Shown one piece after another: positions 9,987 to 19,105 of a stretch of DNA of 64,000 nt (the first letter of the stretch is position 1; every line of letters begins with the position of its first letter). This stretch comes from Prolixibacteraceae bacterium JC049. GTDB taxonomy: Bacteria > Bacteroidota > Bacteroidia > Bacteroidales > Prolixibacteraceae. A program made the translations under genes and the position numbers. The notes under the pieces are model-generated. The model was not told the DNA's origin. It saw only the letters and a program-made list of their open reading frames with translations, and searched no databases. The DNA is taken from NCBI GenBank assembly GCA_023369685.1, contig SACZ01000004.1:372001-436000 (forward strand), in the 5' to 3' direction.

Positions 9987-10132
9987 TCAGCCAGCAGTTA
10001 GTTAGTATTCTATTTAGTTAGTCAGAAAACAAATCTAGTAGATTTTTATTTAAATAACAGGATAGATCAGGATAATATATTTAACTAATTCAATATACAT
10101 ATGCCTTCCTGCAACTGTTCCAATACTGAATC

Positions 10133-10175
10133 AAAAAAGGATCATCCATATCGGACAATCCTTCTCTTTTTTATC
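10133..10175. terminator. Bidirectional terminator-like hairpin
   Basis: AAGGAT (10137-10142) and ATCCTT (10158-10163) form a stem extended by GTCC/GGAT, with A/T runs on both sides: TTTTTTG on the minus strand and CTCTTTTTT on the plus strand. It follows the stop of the minus-strand lipoprotein gene at 10189. Confidence 0.5.
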
Positions 10176-10188
10176 TATAATGAATGCC

Positions 10189-10716
10189 TTAATTTATTGC
10201 TTTCACCGTCATATTTAGCTCATTATCACTCACCCAAAGTGTTCCCGAGACATTAATGTTATCGCCTTTTTTAAAAGTTTTATAACCAGTGCTCAAGTTC
10301 GAAATGCTGAACAAAGTATAAAAAGTTTCTTTCTCATTCGTAACTACTTTGGCACTGTATCCTCCTTGATTATCCTTAATGGATTCTACTTCTCCCTCTA
10401 GTACAAACTGCTCATTATTGGTCGAAATAATCTTCTGTACATGCATAAAGCGATCTGAAATCATTCCCTTCAAAGTTACTTTCTTTCCTTTTTCAAAGCG
10501 ATTTTTCTCATTGTTATCACCTACTGAAGCATCTATCACCTGATTGTTTGGCATTTTAAGCTTTATCAAAAATCCAACACTTTCATTGCTGCCATCCAGA
10601 ATACTTTCCACTGTTCCTGCCACATAACCTAAATAAGGTGCATTGTTTTCTTTATCGTCGCCACACGATGTTGTTAACACTAGAGCACTTAATAGTATTA
10701 ATATCAATTGTTTCAT
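10189..10716 (-). CDS. Small OB-fold-like lipoprotein, unknown function
   Basis: A 175-residue lipoprotein: leader MKQLILILLSALVLTTSC with lipobox, then a beta-rich region containing two repeats that look alike in layout, each with GTVES/GEVESI-type strands followed by a KKGDxxxVxGxL-type strand (residues about 35-100 and 105-175). The pattern recalls OB-fold or nucleic-acid-binding-like beta barrels in secreted proteins, but I do not recognise the family with certainty. The ATG at 10716 is chosen because it begins the signal peptide. It is the last gene of an operon with the PagL-like barrel and the EEP lipoprotein, 32 bases downstream. Confidence 0.65.
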   Translation of the reverse strand: MKQLILILLSALVLTTSCGDDKENNAPYLGYVAGTVESILDGSNESVGFLIKLKMPNNQVIDASVGDNNEKNRFEKGKKVTLKGMISDRFMHVQKIISTNNEQFVLEGEVESIKDNQGGYSAKVVTNEKETFYTLFSISNLSTGYKTFKKGDNINVSGTLWVSDNELNMTVKAIN

Positions 10717-10748
10717 ACGTTTATTTTCTTGATTTATGAATATTCCGT

Positions 10749-11474
10749 TTACCATTTTGTGTTTTTCCAAAACCACGAATAACTTATGCTAAAGCCATCG
10801 CCATCGTATCCGGGATTGGGTTGCAACAAATTGTTGTTCGACTGATGAAATTGCCCATATCCTAATCGGATTTTATCCTTATTCTTGAGTTTATACTCGA
10901 CGCCCAACTGCGTAGACAGATTGAACGTAAAATTGGTGCCATTGTAAGGAAACTCTTTGAAACCATAAAACAGTCCGGCTCCATACTCCAGATATGGACT
11001 AATTCGCTTCTTACCAAACAGGTACCAACGATAGTAAGTCATAATTCCCGCTCCAATTCCAAATGCATCTTTACTTTTTATGTCGGGAGTTTTATCGCTC
11101 CATTGCTGCAAATTTCCTTCAACAGCAAAAGCAAACCAAGGTGCTACCTGTTTCTCTACTCCAAAATTCTGGTGAAACACTTTACGGTAGCCCCAGAAAT
11201 ATTCGTTATTCATTCCCGTTCGGGCTTGGTAGTAGTTCGTATTTTCGCCATTCTTAGACACTAGTTCGGCTAACGTATACGATAATACTGCTGCTCCAAA
11301 CACGCCCACAAAGGTTTCCTGATTGGTTAATGTCAATGGACTTTCTGGTCCAAAACCAGGAACACGAAACCAGTTACTTTTACTCCCCTGGCTAAAAGCG
11401 GGTAAGTTTAAAAGCAGGATTAATATTAAAACAGTAAATGTTCTTCTATATTTTCGTTGCATAATAATTAGCAT
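10749..11474 (-). CDS. PagL-like lipid A 3-O-deacylase (acyloxyacyl hydrolase)
   Basis: A 241-residue outer-membrane beta-barrel with signal peptide. The C-terminal strand region contains H-Q-S-N at residues 210-213 followed by LLQPNPG and a terminal aromatic strand, matching the lipid A deacylase PagL, whose His and Ser (HxSN) form the catalytic pair. In PagL the third residue is Glu shortly downstream; here Asp224 or Asp226 occupies that area. The predicted job is removal of a 3-linked acyl chain from lipid A at the outer membrane. An alternative ATG lies at 11462 and gives a tighter leader. The gene starts 9 bases after the EEP gene stops. Confidence 0.7.
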   Translation of the reverse strand: MLIIMQRKYRRTFTVLILILLLNLPAFSQGSKSNWFRVPGFGPESPLTLTNQETFVGVFGAAVLSYTLAELVSKNGENTNYYQARTGMNNEYFWGYRKVFHQNFGVEKQVAPWFAFAVEGNLQQWSDKTPDIKSKDAFGIGAGIMTYYRWYLFGKKRISPYLEYGAGLFYGFKEFPYNGTNFTFNLSTQLGVEYKLKNKDKIRLGYGQFHQSNNNLLQPNPGYDGDGFSISYSWFWKNTKW

Positions 11475-11483
11475 TGCTGAATA

Positions 11484-12335
11484 TTAATAGTTGTAATGAG
11501 AAATAATTGGATAGTGATCGGAAATATACGGCACTCCATAACTCTCCGATACTGTTCTGAAGGATAATGCTTCGGCATTCTTGTAGAAAATAAAATCGAT
11601 ATTTCTACTTAAATACCACCTGCCATAGAAATTAAACGACTTGGTATTATCTGTTTTCGGCGCATATCGTCTGGCACTATAATATTCGTTAACCAATGGT
11701 TGCAGAATTTTATTTCGAATTAATGCATTGAAATCACCAGTTATAAAAATAGGTGCTGATTCATTGGCTATTTCCCGAATCTTCTTTTCCAATAGAATTC
11801 CAGCTTCTTTTCGGGCTTTTTTCCCTTCGTGATCGAAATGGGTGTTAAATACCAAAAGCGTTTTGTTCTTCTTTTTATCTTTTAGTTTTACCCATGTAAC
11901 GATTCTTCTACATGCTCCATCCCAGCCTAACGACGGTTCATTGGGCGTCTCGCTTAGCCAGAATGTATTGCTTTCCAATAATTCAAATTGCTCGGTTGAG
12001 TAGAAAACGGCATTGTACTCTCCCGATGAATGCCCATCGTCCCGTGCTACTCCTGCATATTTATACTTTGGAAGTTTCTCTTTCAAATATTCAATCTGAT
12101 GATGCAGTCCCTCCTGAATACCAAATACCGCAGGGTTAGTCTCTTTCAACATCTCAACACAAGCTTCTTTTCTATTACTCCACCTGTTTTCTCCATCTTC
12201 ATCGGTATCGTAACGCAGATTAAACGACATCACACTTATGTCGTATTCCGATTGCCATTTAACAGGCTCCTCCTTACTACAGCCATAAATAGCCCAACAA
12301 ACCAGTAAAATACTAGTCATCCATTTTAGTTTCAT
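11484..12335 (-). CDS. Endonuclease/exonuclease/phosphatase-family lipoprotein
   Basis: A 283-residue exported protein with lipobox (WAIYGCSK). The EEP fold is complete: MSFNLRYD near the start (Asn), GIQEG (metal-binding Glu), TWVKLKDKK, NTHFDH, ITGDFNA (catalytic Asp-Asn) and the closing SDHYPI (Asp-His). Enzymes of this fold cleave phosphodiester or phosphomonoester bonds in DNA, phosphoinositides or sphingomyelin; this one is periplasmic or surface-anchored and closest in layout to the Bacteroidota EEP hydrolases of carbohydrate and lipid loci. ATG at 12335 is preferred to a GTG two codons upstream. It heads the three-gene operon with a PagL-like enzyme, hinting at envelope lipid or phosphate scavenging. 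Confidence 0.88.
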   Translation of the reverse strand: MKLKWMTSILLVCWAIYGCSKEEPVKWQSEYDISVMSFNLRYDTDEDGENRWSNRKEACVEMLKETNPAVFGIQEGLHHQIEYLKEKLPKYKYAGVARDDGHSSGEYNAVFYSTEQFELLESNTFWLSETPNEPSLGWDGACRRIVTWVKLKDKKKNKTLLVFNTHFDHEGKKARKEAGILLEKKIREIANESAPIFITGDFNALIRNKILQPLVNEYYSARRYAPKTDNTKSFNFYGRWYLSRNIDFIFYKNAEALSFRTVSESYGVPYISDHYPIISHYNY

Positions 12336-12573
12336 CTTCACTTTTTTAGTTGTTTTAAACCATCCCGATTTTGCTTTTCGAGATGTTATATCCTATCGTA
12401 CAAAACTATTTCATTCTGTTCCGTTCTGTAGTTTGTATTTTTTAGATGACAATAACTCTAAATGGTTGCGTTGCACTATAACTTTTTGATGAACTCATAT
12501 AATTCACTACTTTTAGCCTAAACCATAATAAATACTAGCTATACAAGCTCAACGTGTTTTAATAATTACTTGA

Positions 12574-13626
12574 ATGCAGAAATTGGCTTCTTATTTAAAA
12601 AAGCATCTTCTTTTTATATTGTTTCTATTTGGTTTCAGCTGGATTATAGCTCTGGATAATAAATTTGGTATTGCCTATATCACTGGTTTCTTCCAATTTC
12701 ATTTCGATGCGCCTTTTTGGATATTCATCAATGCCCTGATTATTTTTGTTGTATTCGACCTGATTCAACGAAAAGGAAACTCCAAAGCACCCGACCGGGC
12801 CTCGCGTTTCAAATACTATCTGATCTATTTTGGAATTGCCATGTTGGCCTACCTGATTTTCACCAATCTATTCGGACTAATTGTTGCATTGACTTTTGGA
12901 ACCTTAAAACAAAATTTTGCTTCAACATTTCAGGTTATTGCCAACTTATTCAGCAATATTTTCGACTTCTTCATCTTTGGAGGTTTTTCGTTGGCCTACT
13001 TCTACTCCATTGAGAACAGATTGTACCGACAGCGAATTTCCAATTATGAAATTAGTCTGGCACAAGGCAAAGTACAGCAACTAAAATCTCAGTTAAATCC
13101 ACACTTTCTTTTCAATAATTTGAATGTATTGGATCAATTAATTGATGAGGATAAATACCAGGCATCTGACTTCTTAGCTCAGTTTGCAGAACTGTATCGA
13201 TATGCATTAAATAGTTCAGACAAAGAGTTGATCGATTTAGATGCAGAGCTTAATTTTGCAACGAACTATTTCCATTTAATGGAGGTGAAATATCAGGAGT
13301 GCTATAACTTGATAATTGACCAATCCATTCGTAAAACAGGTCGACTTGTACCTCCTTTTTGCTTGCAGGTTTTGGTTGAAAATGCCATTAAACACAATCT
13401 GGGGACCAAAGAAAAGCCTGTGAATATTCGCCTCTATCTGGATAATGCAATTCGCATTAGCAATAACAAGGTGGCTAAAACTAGAAATAGCAAAGGAAAT
13501 GGAGTGGCATTGAATAACTTAAACAAACAGTTTAAACTTCTTACAAGAAACGAAATTTGTATCAACGATGATGATGAGCATTTTGCAGTTGCTCTTCCCC
13601 TATTAAAGAATAAGATAGATGATTAA
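12574..13626 (+). CDS. LytS-type sensor histidine kinase
   Basis: A 350-residue membrane kinase of the His_kinase (PF06580) family. Four hydrophobic spans lie at about residues 10-28, 45-62, 84-108 and 125-145. The phosphoacceptor is His177 in LNPHFLFNNLN, and the ATPase lobe contains ENAIKHNL (N box) and the G-rich NGVALNNL segment. The stimulus is not evident; no separate sensor domain is present. Its stop overlaps the start of the LytTR regulator by 8 bases, so the two are translationally coupled partners. Confidence 0.92.
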   Translation: MQKLASYLKKHLLFILFLFGFSWIIALDNKFGIAYITGFFQFHFDAPFWIFINALIIFVVFDLIQRKGNSKAPDRASRFKYYLIYFGIAMLAYLIFTNLFGLIVALTFGTLKQNFASTFQVIANLFSNIFDFFIFGGFSLAYFYSIENRLYRQRISNYEISLAQGKVQQLKSQLNPHFLFNNLNVLDQLIDEDKYQASDFLAQFAELYRYALNSSDKELIDLDAELNFATNYFHLMEVKYQECYNLIIDQSIRKTGRLVPPFCLQVLVENAIKHNLGTKEKPVNIRLYLDNAIRISNNKVAKTRNSKGNGVALNNLNKQFKLLTRNEICINDDDEHFAVALPLLKNKIDD

Positions 13627-14389
13627 AGTTGTAATTATTGAAGATGAAGCTCCGGCACGAAAAAAAATAAATAGTTTTCTCGACCGTATTCAAGATGCCA
13701 CCACTGTTGTAAAAGAGCTAGAGACAGTAGATGATACCGTCGATTTTTTTCAATCTAAGCCCGAGGTAGATCTCATTATTTCGGATATTGAGCTGCGCGA
13801 TGGAAATGTATTTGAAGCTTACCAGCAGTTGAGTATCACAACTCCAATTATTTTTGCCACTGCTTACGATCAGTTTTGGATGAATGCTTTTGAAAGCAAC
13901 GGTATTGAATACCTTTTGAAACCCTACTCTTTTGTCCGTTTTCAAAAGGCATGGAATAAGTATGCAATGCTTGTAAAACAACCACCTTCTTCTTCAGAAA
14001 GTATTATTCAGCAATTAGAAGCATTTTACAAAAACAAAGAAGAAGAAAAACCGGAATACAAAGATTACATTCCTGTAAAGGCCAATACTTCCATCTATTT
14101 TCTCAAAGTAGATGAGGTCTTATTCATTCAAGCCGATTATGGGGTAATATTTGCCTACGATGTCAATAACAAACGACATACACTGAACCAGACATCGCTA
14201 AAAGAGGTGCAAGAGTTATTAAATCCCAGTGACTTTTTTAAGATCAACCGTAGTGAAGTGGTCAATAGAAAATACATCGAGCAAATCGATCGCTATACGA
14301 AAAATAGTGTAGCCATCAAGATCAAAAACCATTCGCTAAAAACCAGTCAAAGTAGTACTGGTGCTTTTAATCAATGGCTTGGCATATAA
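13619..14389 (+). CDS. LytTR-family response regulator
   Basis: A 256-residue regulator with an N-terminal receiver (IIEDEAPARKK, phosphoacceptor Asp56 in IISDIEL, Lys in LLKPYS) and a C-terminal LytTR DNA-binding domain (VDEVLFIQADYGVIFAYD, FFKINRSEVVNRKYIEQI). It is the cognate partner of the overlapping LytS-type kinase. LytTR proteins in this phylum often regulate surface or stress functions; the target promoter is not identified here. Confidence 0.93.
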   Translation: MIKVVIIEDEAPARKKINSFLDRIQDATTVVKELETVDDTVDFFQSKPEVDLIISDIELRDGNVFEAYQQLSITTPIIFATAYDQFWMNAFESNGIEYLLKPYSFVRFQKAWNKYAMLVKQPPSSSESIIQQLEAFYKNKEEEKPEYKDYIPVKANTSIYFLKVDEVLFIQADYGVIFAYDVNNKRHTLNQTSLKEVQELLNPSDFFKINRSEVVNRKYIEQIDRYTKNSVAIKIKNHSLKTSQSSTGAFNQWLGI

Positions 14390-14402
14390 CCACTTAAAAC
14401 AC

Positions 14403-14438
14403 TCCCCGAATTATAAAATTAATCCGGGGATATTTTTT
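14403..14438 (+). terminator. Terminator of the LytS/LytTR pair
   Basis: CCCCG (14404-14408) pairs with CGGGG (14425-14429), extended inward by AATT/AATT, and is followed by ATATTTTTT. It lies 14 bases past the LytTR stop. Confidence 0.75.
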
Positions 14439-14486
14439 CAAAAAATTTAGAGTTAACTATAAATAACTAAAATAGTAATCTCTGAA

Positions 14487-17400
14487 CTATCTTTTTATCA
14501 CTACTTTTTTCAATTGACCAAGATGAACAACATACACACCTGTTGGTAAATTAGAAAAATCGAGAACAGCAGAGGTCTTCTTCTCAATTTTCACTAATCG
14601 CCCTGATGTGTCATATAATTTTATATCATCACTTCCAGTATAACCTACAATATTCAATTTATTTTTTACCGGACAAGGATATAACAGTACATCTGAATTT
14701 GAATAAATACTATTTTTTGATGAATTTATTGGTGCTGATTTTAGGGAACTGTTTCCAAGAATAAGATAACACACTCCTTCTGTTCCATGTGCTCTTTCAA
14801 CATCAGTCACTACATCTTCATCAATTACTAACTGAACAATAGAAGTGCTCACCGGAGTTGATGTTAATAAATTAGCCCATCCCCCATTGCTGCGTGTCAT
14901 CCCATCAACACAAGCTATAGCTGTCAATGTGCCGGAAAGTTGATTCTGAGCCAATGTATACGAAACTCCATTACTATTCGTTCCAATACCGACCAGATTC
15001 TGTTCTTTTGAAGCGACATAGTTAATATCTCCAATAGAGCCGGTACCTTTTTCAATTACAACATATCCAATTGTCTCATCACTACGTGTTTGATTATTAT
15101 CTTCTCCTACCTGTTTTCCTGCATAGAATGAAGTAGCAGTTGTTGGTTCAGCATTATTATTAGAACATAAAAATACAGACCATTTGGAGTCATTATTGGT
15201 CATAACCTGCCCAATTACAACTGGTTCTGTATAACTATTTACATACGAACGCTGTTCCAACTGGCTATTAGGAGCCCACTTATACCAGGTATTAGCAGAA
15301 TTAACTTTGTATGCTTCCATTTTTACTCCATGAGCTAATTCGGTATAGCTTCCCTGCTCTACTGTTATATAATGAACAGTTCTATTGGAAGTTAATGTGT
15401 GTGAACCAGCTGCTTGCAATTTAATATCGAAAGAAGTTGTATTTGCATTTCTAACTCTAACCACAGCTGGTAACTCTGAGGAGCTATTTAATACAGGAGT
15501 TGTTACTACTACCATATCGGTATAAGTACTATCCAACGAAACAGTTTGCCATTCAGCACCAACGCTTACTGTTCCATATTCTAATGTCACAGGCTCCAAT
15601 TGCGGAGCAGCTACAGTAATATAATCTTCCTTTGTTTCGGTATATGTAACTCCATCCTTAGTCATTGTTAACGACACATCATAAGTGCCAGCTGTAGAAT
15701 AAGTCACAACGGGTGCTTCAACCGTAGATGTTGATGGAGTTCCTCCTTCGAAAGTCCAATCATATGTTGGATCTGTTGATGCTTTAATAAACCATGGAAC
15801 TCCTTGTATATAATTAACATCAGTCAATACGGAACTTCCGTTATAAACAGTAGCATTATAGTTGCTATTAATGTTATTCGTATTACTATCAAAGGACCAA
15901 TAGCCCGATAAACCAGCAGGAGCAGTAGTATATTGTTGATTAATAGTGGCTACTTCTGTTGCCGACAATGCTCTGTTCCACAACTGAAACTCATCAACTG
16001 TACCATCATAAGGTCCATTGGATATAAATATTTGCTGCCCTGGGTTATTTGTACAATTTACGGTGCGTACTTTTGAGAAAACGGATTTAGTATTCAGGTA
16101 AAACTTAAACGTTGTTCCGTCATATGTCATGGTATACAGATTCCATTCTCCCTGCTTTATTTGACCTTTGGGAATTACAATATCGGTACTACCTGCCGAA
16201 TTAAATGTAATTTTGCCCGTTGGATGTACATATAAATCAAAATCAGATCTTCTGTTTGGTTTCTTCTTCTTCATAAACTGAGATAATCCATCCGGGAAGC
16301 GGTCAAATCGATACCACCAGCTATAACTCCAACTTGTTCCTGCCCCTATAATGGCCTGATCAATTCCAATTTTATTTGTGTTTACCAATTTAATCCCGTT
16401 TTTAAATGTTCTACTGGAATTATTGCCTGTAAACGAAAATGAAACCTGATCATTAGGTTCGATCTCTGCATCATCAGCAGCAAAATTAGCACTATTAACA
16501 CTATTTATATGACCATCGATAACCTGAATGAATCCATAACGGGTTTTACTCTCAGTACTGGTTGAATTACCCACAGTTAGTGTCACCGAGTAGATACCAC
16601 TATTATTAAATGTAAAAGAAGCAGTGCGTCCTGTAGCTGTTGTTGTCGTAGCTCCCTGCACACTCCATGTGTATGTTGTAGCATTCGGATCGGTAGCTGT
16701 TAGTGTAACCGATGAATTAGGTGCTATAATCCTGTTATCAACAGAGAAGTTGGCATAAATAGGAATTACAGATGTTGCGGTACTCATAGTCGTTCCGTCC
16801 TTTCCAACACCTACTACCTGAAACTGTAAATTAGAATTACCAGCAGACAAAGGAATACTACGACCTATAAAACCTCTGTGCACCGATTTTCCAATCAATT
16901 TTTTAGTATTAGTTGTTCCATTTACCTCATAAATATTAAAAAAATCTACATTTGCAGTTTCATTAAGTACCGGATCACTAGGCAATTCCCAATCTAATCG
17001 AACATTAAATTTATTGTCATCTACATCTATTTCTGTCACAACCAGATTTGTTGGAGCAGAAGGAGTAGTAATAGCTCCATTGGTAAGCTTCAACTCACCT
17101 ATATTAACGGTATAATCTTCAGCATCACCAACCACGTTTAATCCAACTACCGCTAACGTTTTTCCAACATGACTTGCAAGCGATATCGTTTTAGCATTCC
17201 ATCCTGCACTTGTAGCTGTTCCCAAGGGCAGATATGTAAAGGCAGATATTCCGGTACCATCCTTAAAAGCAACTGCTAATTTCAAGTTACTGGCTGCATT
17301 TGCACTATCCGAAACTTTATAAGTAACTACACATTCGCTATTGGCAGAAACAGTTAATTGGGTTTTATACAATCGCAACAGGTTATCGCCACTGGGAATA

Positions 17401-18770
17401 TTTCCGGTAATTTTAACAGAAGAACCACCATGATAACTATCGCTATAATCTAACGAAGCAGTAAGTCCATCTCCTCCAGTACTCCACCACCACATCCAGG
17501 TAGGTAAAATGTCACCTATTCCCATGTCATTCCATTCATTTTCATGAACGACTGTACCTTCTGCAAAATATTTCGCTCCTATACCTGCGTTAAAAGCAGT
17601 ATAGAAAGGCCATGATTGAATAACAGAACGAGCTGGATAAATATTAGCTAGTCCAAATTTTGATGGTGTTTGACAATAATAAGGAGTTAATGTTTTGGAA
17701 GGATCTTCATTGGGACCACTAAAAAACTGTTGAACTCTCCTTTGCTGATAACTTAGCTTTTCAATTGCGGTTTCTTTCGGCAATCCTTCAATTTCAGGCA
17801 TTGGTTCTCCCCAGGCCCACATACTTACCTCACTGTTCTTGAAATCTAAATAGTTATTATATCTTCTTAAATAAAAATCAAGTCCCATATATGAGTCATA
17901 ACTACTTATTCCTATCCGAGCACATTCTGTAACTGAATTAGATATCCAGGTTTGACTCCATGGATAATTATGCAGTGCCATGGTTGTAGTAGTTTTATTA
18001 TTCCACTTCATCCATTCTGAATTATCACTGTGTATTCCCGGAATAGTCCAACTTCTGGTACCATTATTTCTCCACACATAATAGGAACCGATTTCAAAAC
18101 CTGTCATACCCAACCGGGCTGCTTCATCCTTTACTGCCTGCAACCATTCTTTTACAATTGTAGAAGTTACTGTTGATGTCGAGCTCATACTTGTAACCTC
18201 AAAATTCACTGTCAGTCCGTCTAACCCATAATGTTTCAAAATTTCAACCAACTTAACAGCATGTTTGTACTTATTCTGATCATCTTTCAGAAAGACGTTA
18301 TGCCACCTGGTTTCTGTTGGCCAAGTTGGATCTGCAAATGTAATATTGGCCATTGCTTTTATGCCATTACGGTGACAAGCATCAACAACTGAAGCTGAAG
18401 GTAACTCTAATGCTCCTCCTCCATCTACCCATAAGGCAACCATGTCGCGATATTGCCAAAACTGAATATTAAAATCGGAAGGTAATCCTCCTCGTGATTC
18501 AAAAGGGAGTTTCTGCCACAAAGCATATTTTCTATCTGTTGACAGCGAAGAGTTTACCTGTGACCCGCTAAACACGAATCGATCAGCTAAAGCTACACGA
18601 CTAATGCGCCATTCATCATCTGGGTCACTGGAGGTTGTCCAATTCATAATGTAATTACCTGCTTCAGGATTAAAGCTGAAAGCTTTTTGGGTAGGCAAGT
18701 CAAAATAATCCTGAGCATACATAAAACTTGAAATGAGTAATAAAAAAACTAATCCAATTGTCTTTTTCAT
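14487..18770 (-). CDS. GH85 endo-beta-N-acetylglucosaminidase, multidomain, T9SS-secreted
   Basis: A 1427-residue secreted enzyme. After the signal peptide (1-19) comes a GH85 catalytic domain (about 80-410): FWQYRDMVALW, then YGLDGLTVNFE with the family's Asn-x-Glu pair at Asn189/Glu191, and GAKYFAEG...DILPTWMWWW. GH85 enzymes cut the chitobiose core of N-glycans between the two GlcNAc residues by substrate-assisted catalysis. Downstream are a carbohydrate-binding-like beta domain (about 430-585), a fibronectin III-like unit (590-690), a PKD domain (700-770), a LamG/concanavalin-like domain (800-960), a second PKD (985-1050), an uncharacterised region and a C-terminal type IX sorting domain (about 1355-1427, YPCPVKNKLNI...LPTGVYVV...KKVVIKR). 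The neighbouring SusC/SusD would import the released glycan. Confidence 0.9.
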   Translation of the reverse strand: MKKTIGLVFLLLISSFMYAQDYFDLPTQKAFSFNPEAGNYIMNWTTSSDPDDEWRISRVALADRFVFSGSQVNSSLSTDRKYALWQKLPFESRGGLPSDFNIQFWQYRDMVALWVDGGGALELPSASVVDACHRNGIKAMANITFADPTWPTETRWHNVFLKDDQNKYKHAVKLVEILKHYGLDGLTVNFEVTSMSSTSTVTSTIVKEWLQAVKDEAARLGMTGFEIGSYYVWRNNGTRSWTIPGIHSDNSEWMKWNNKTTTTMALHNYPWSQTWISNSVTECARIGISSYDSYMGLDFYLRRYNNYLDFKNSEVSMWAWGEPMPEIEGLPKETAIEKLSYQQRRVQQFFSGPNEDPSKTLTPYYCQTPSKFGLANIYPARSVIQSWPFYTAFNAGIGAKYFAEGTVVHENEWNDMGIGDILPTWMWWWSTGGDGLTASLDYSDSYHGGSSVKITGNIPSGDNLLRLYKTQLTVSANSECVVTYKVSDSANAASNLKLAVAFKDGTGISAFTYLPLGTATSAGWNAKTISLASHVGKTLAVVGLNVVGDAEDYTVNIGELKLTNGAITTPSAPTNLVVTEIDVDDNKFNVRLDWELPSDPVLNETANVDFFNIYEVNGTTNTKKLIGKSVHRGFIGRSIPLSAGNSNLQFQVVGVGKDGTTMSTATSVIPIYANFSVDNRIIAPNSSVTLTATDPNATTYTWSVQGATTTTATGRTASFTFNNSGIYSVTLTVGNSTSTESKTRYGFIQVIDGHINSVNSANFAADDAEIEPNDQVSFSFTGNNSSRTFKNGIKLVNTNKIGIDQAIIGAGTSWSYSWWYRFDRFPDGLSQFMKKKKPNRRSDFDLYVHPTGKITFNSAGSTDIVIPKGQIKQGEWNLYTMTYDGTTFKFYLNTKSVFSKVRTVNCTNNPGQQIFISNGPYDGTVDEFQLWNRALSATEVATINQQYTTAPAGLSGYWSFDSNTNNINSNYNATVYNGSSVLTDVNYIQGVPWFIKASTDPTYDWTFEGGTPSTSTVEAPVVTYSTAGTYDVSLTMTKDGVTYTETKEDYITVAAPQLEPVTLEYGTVSVGAEWQTVSLDSTYTDMVVVTTPVLNSSSELPAVVRVRNANTTSFDIKLQAAGSHTLTSNRTVHYITVEQGSYTELAHGVKMEAYKVNSANTWYKWAPNSQLEQRSYVNSYTEPVVIGQVMTNNDSKWSVFLCSNNNAEPTTATSFYAGKQVGEDNNQTRSDETIGYVVIEKGTGSIGDINYVASKEQNLVGIGTNSNGVSYTLAQNQLSGTLTAIACVDGMTRSNGGWANLLTSTPVSTSIVQLVIDEDVVTDVERAHGTEGVCYLILGNSSLKSAPINSSKNSIYSNSDVLLYPCPVKNKLNIVGYTGSDDIKLYDTSGRLVKIEKKTSAVLDFSNLPTGVYVVHLGQLKKVVIKR

Positions 18771-19105
18771 AACGATTTGGTTTTAGATTAATAATATCGC
18801 AGTAAATTGTCATTTCGTCCCTGCTTTGAAAACAATTCATACTGCTTATTTCTATTCCAATATTCACCGATATTACTCACTCTGTGTCACTATATACTTT
18901 AATTACAAGACATAGTGATATCTTGATTTAAATCTCTCTAATAACCTCCTTATTTTATCAGTATTCAGTCAAATCTATTTGTAGTTTTTCCAATAGAGCG
19001 AAAGTTCTTAAGAACATGATTTCTGAATATACTTCCAACAAGAGTAAGATATTACACTCCTCTTGTTGGAAGTTTTTATAGACTATAATTGTATTTTCTA
19101 TCTAT
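18771..19105. other. Gene-free spacer between susD (locus 2) and GH85 gene
   Basis: 335 bases, A/T-rich, with no plausible gene. It contains the strong hairpin at 19031-19073; the rest presumably holds the GH85 promoter, but I see no clear TAnnTTTG element. Confidence 0.6.
19031..19078. terminator. Strong hairpin after susD (locus 2)
   Basis: ACTTCCAACAAGAG (19031-19044) and CTCTTGTTGGAAGT (19060-19073) are perfect reverse complements (14 bp). The U-run (TTTTTATA) lies on the plus-strand side; the hairpin nevertheless sits just beyond the stop of the minus-strand susD gene and likely marks the end of the susCD message. Confidence 0.6.
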
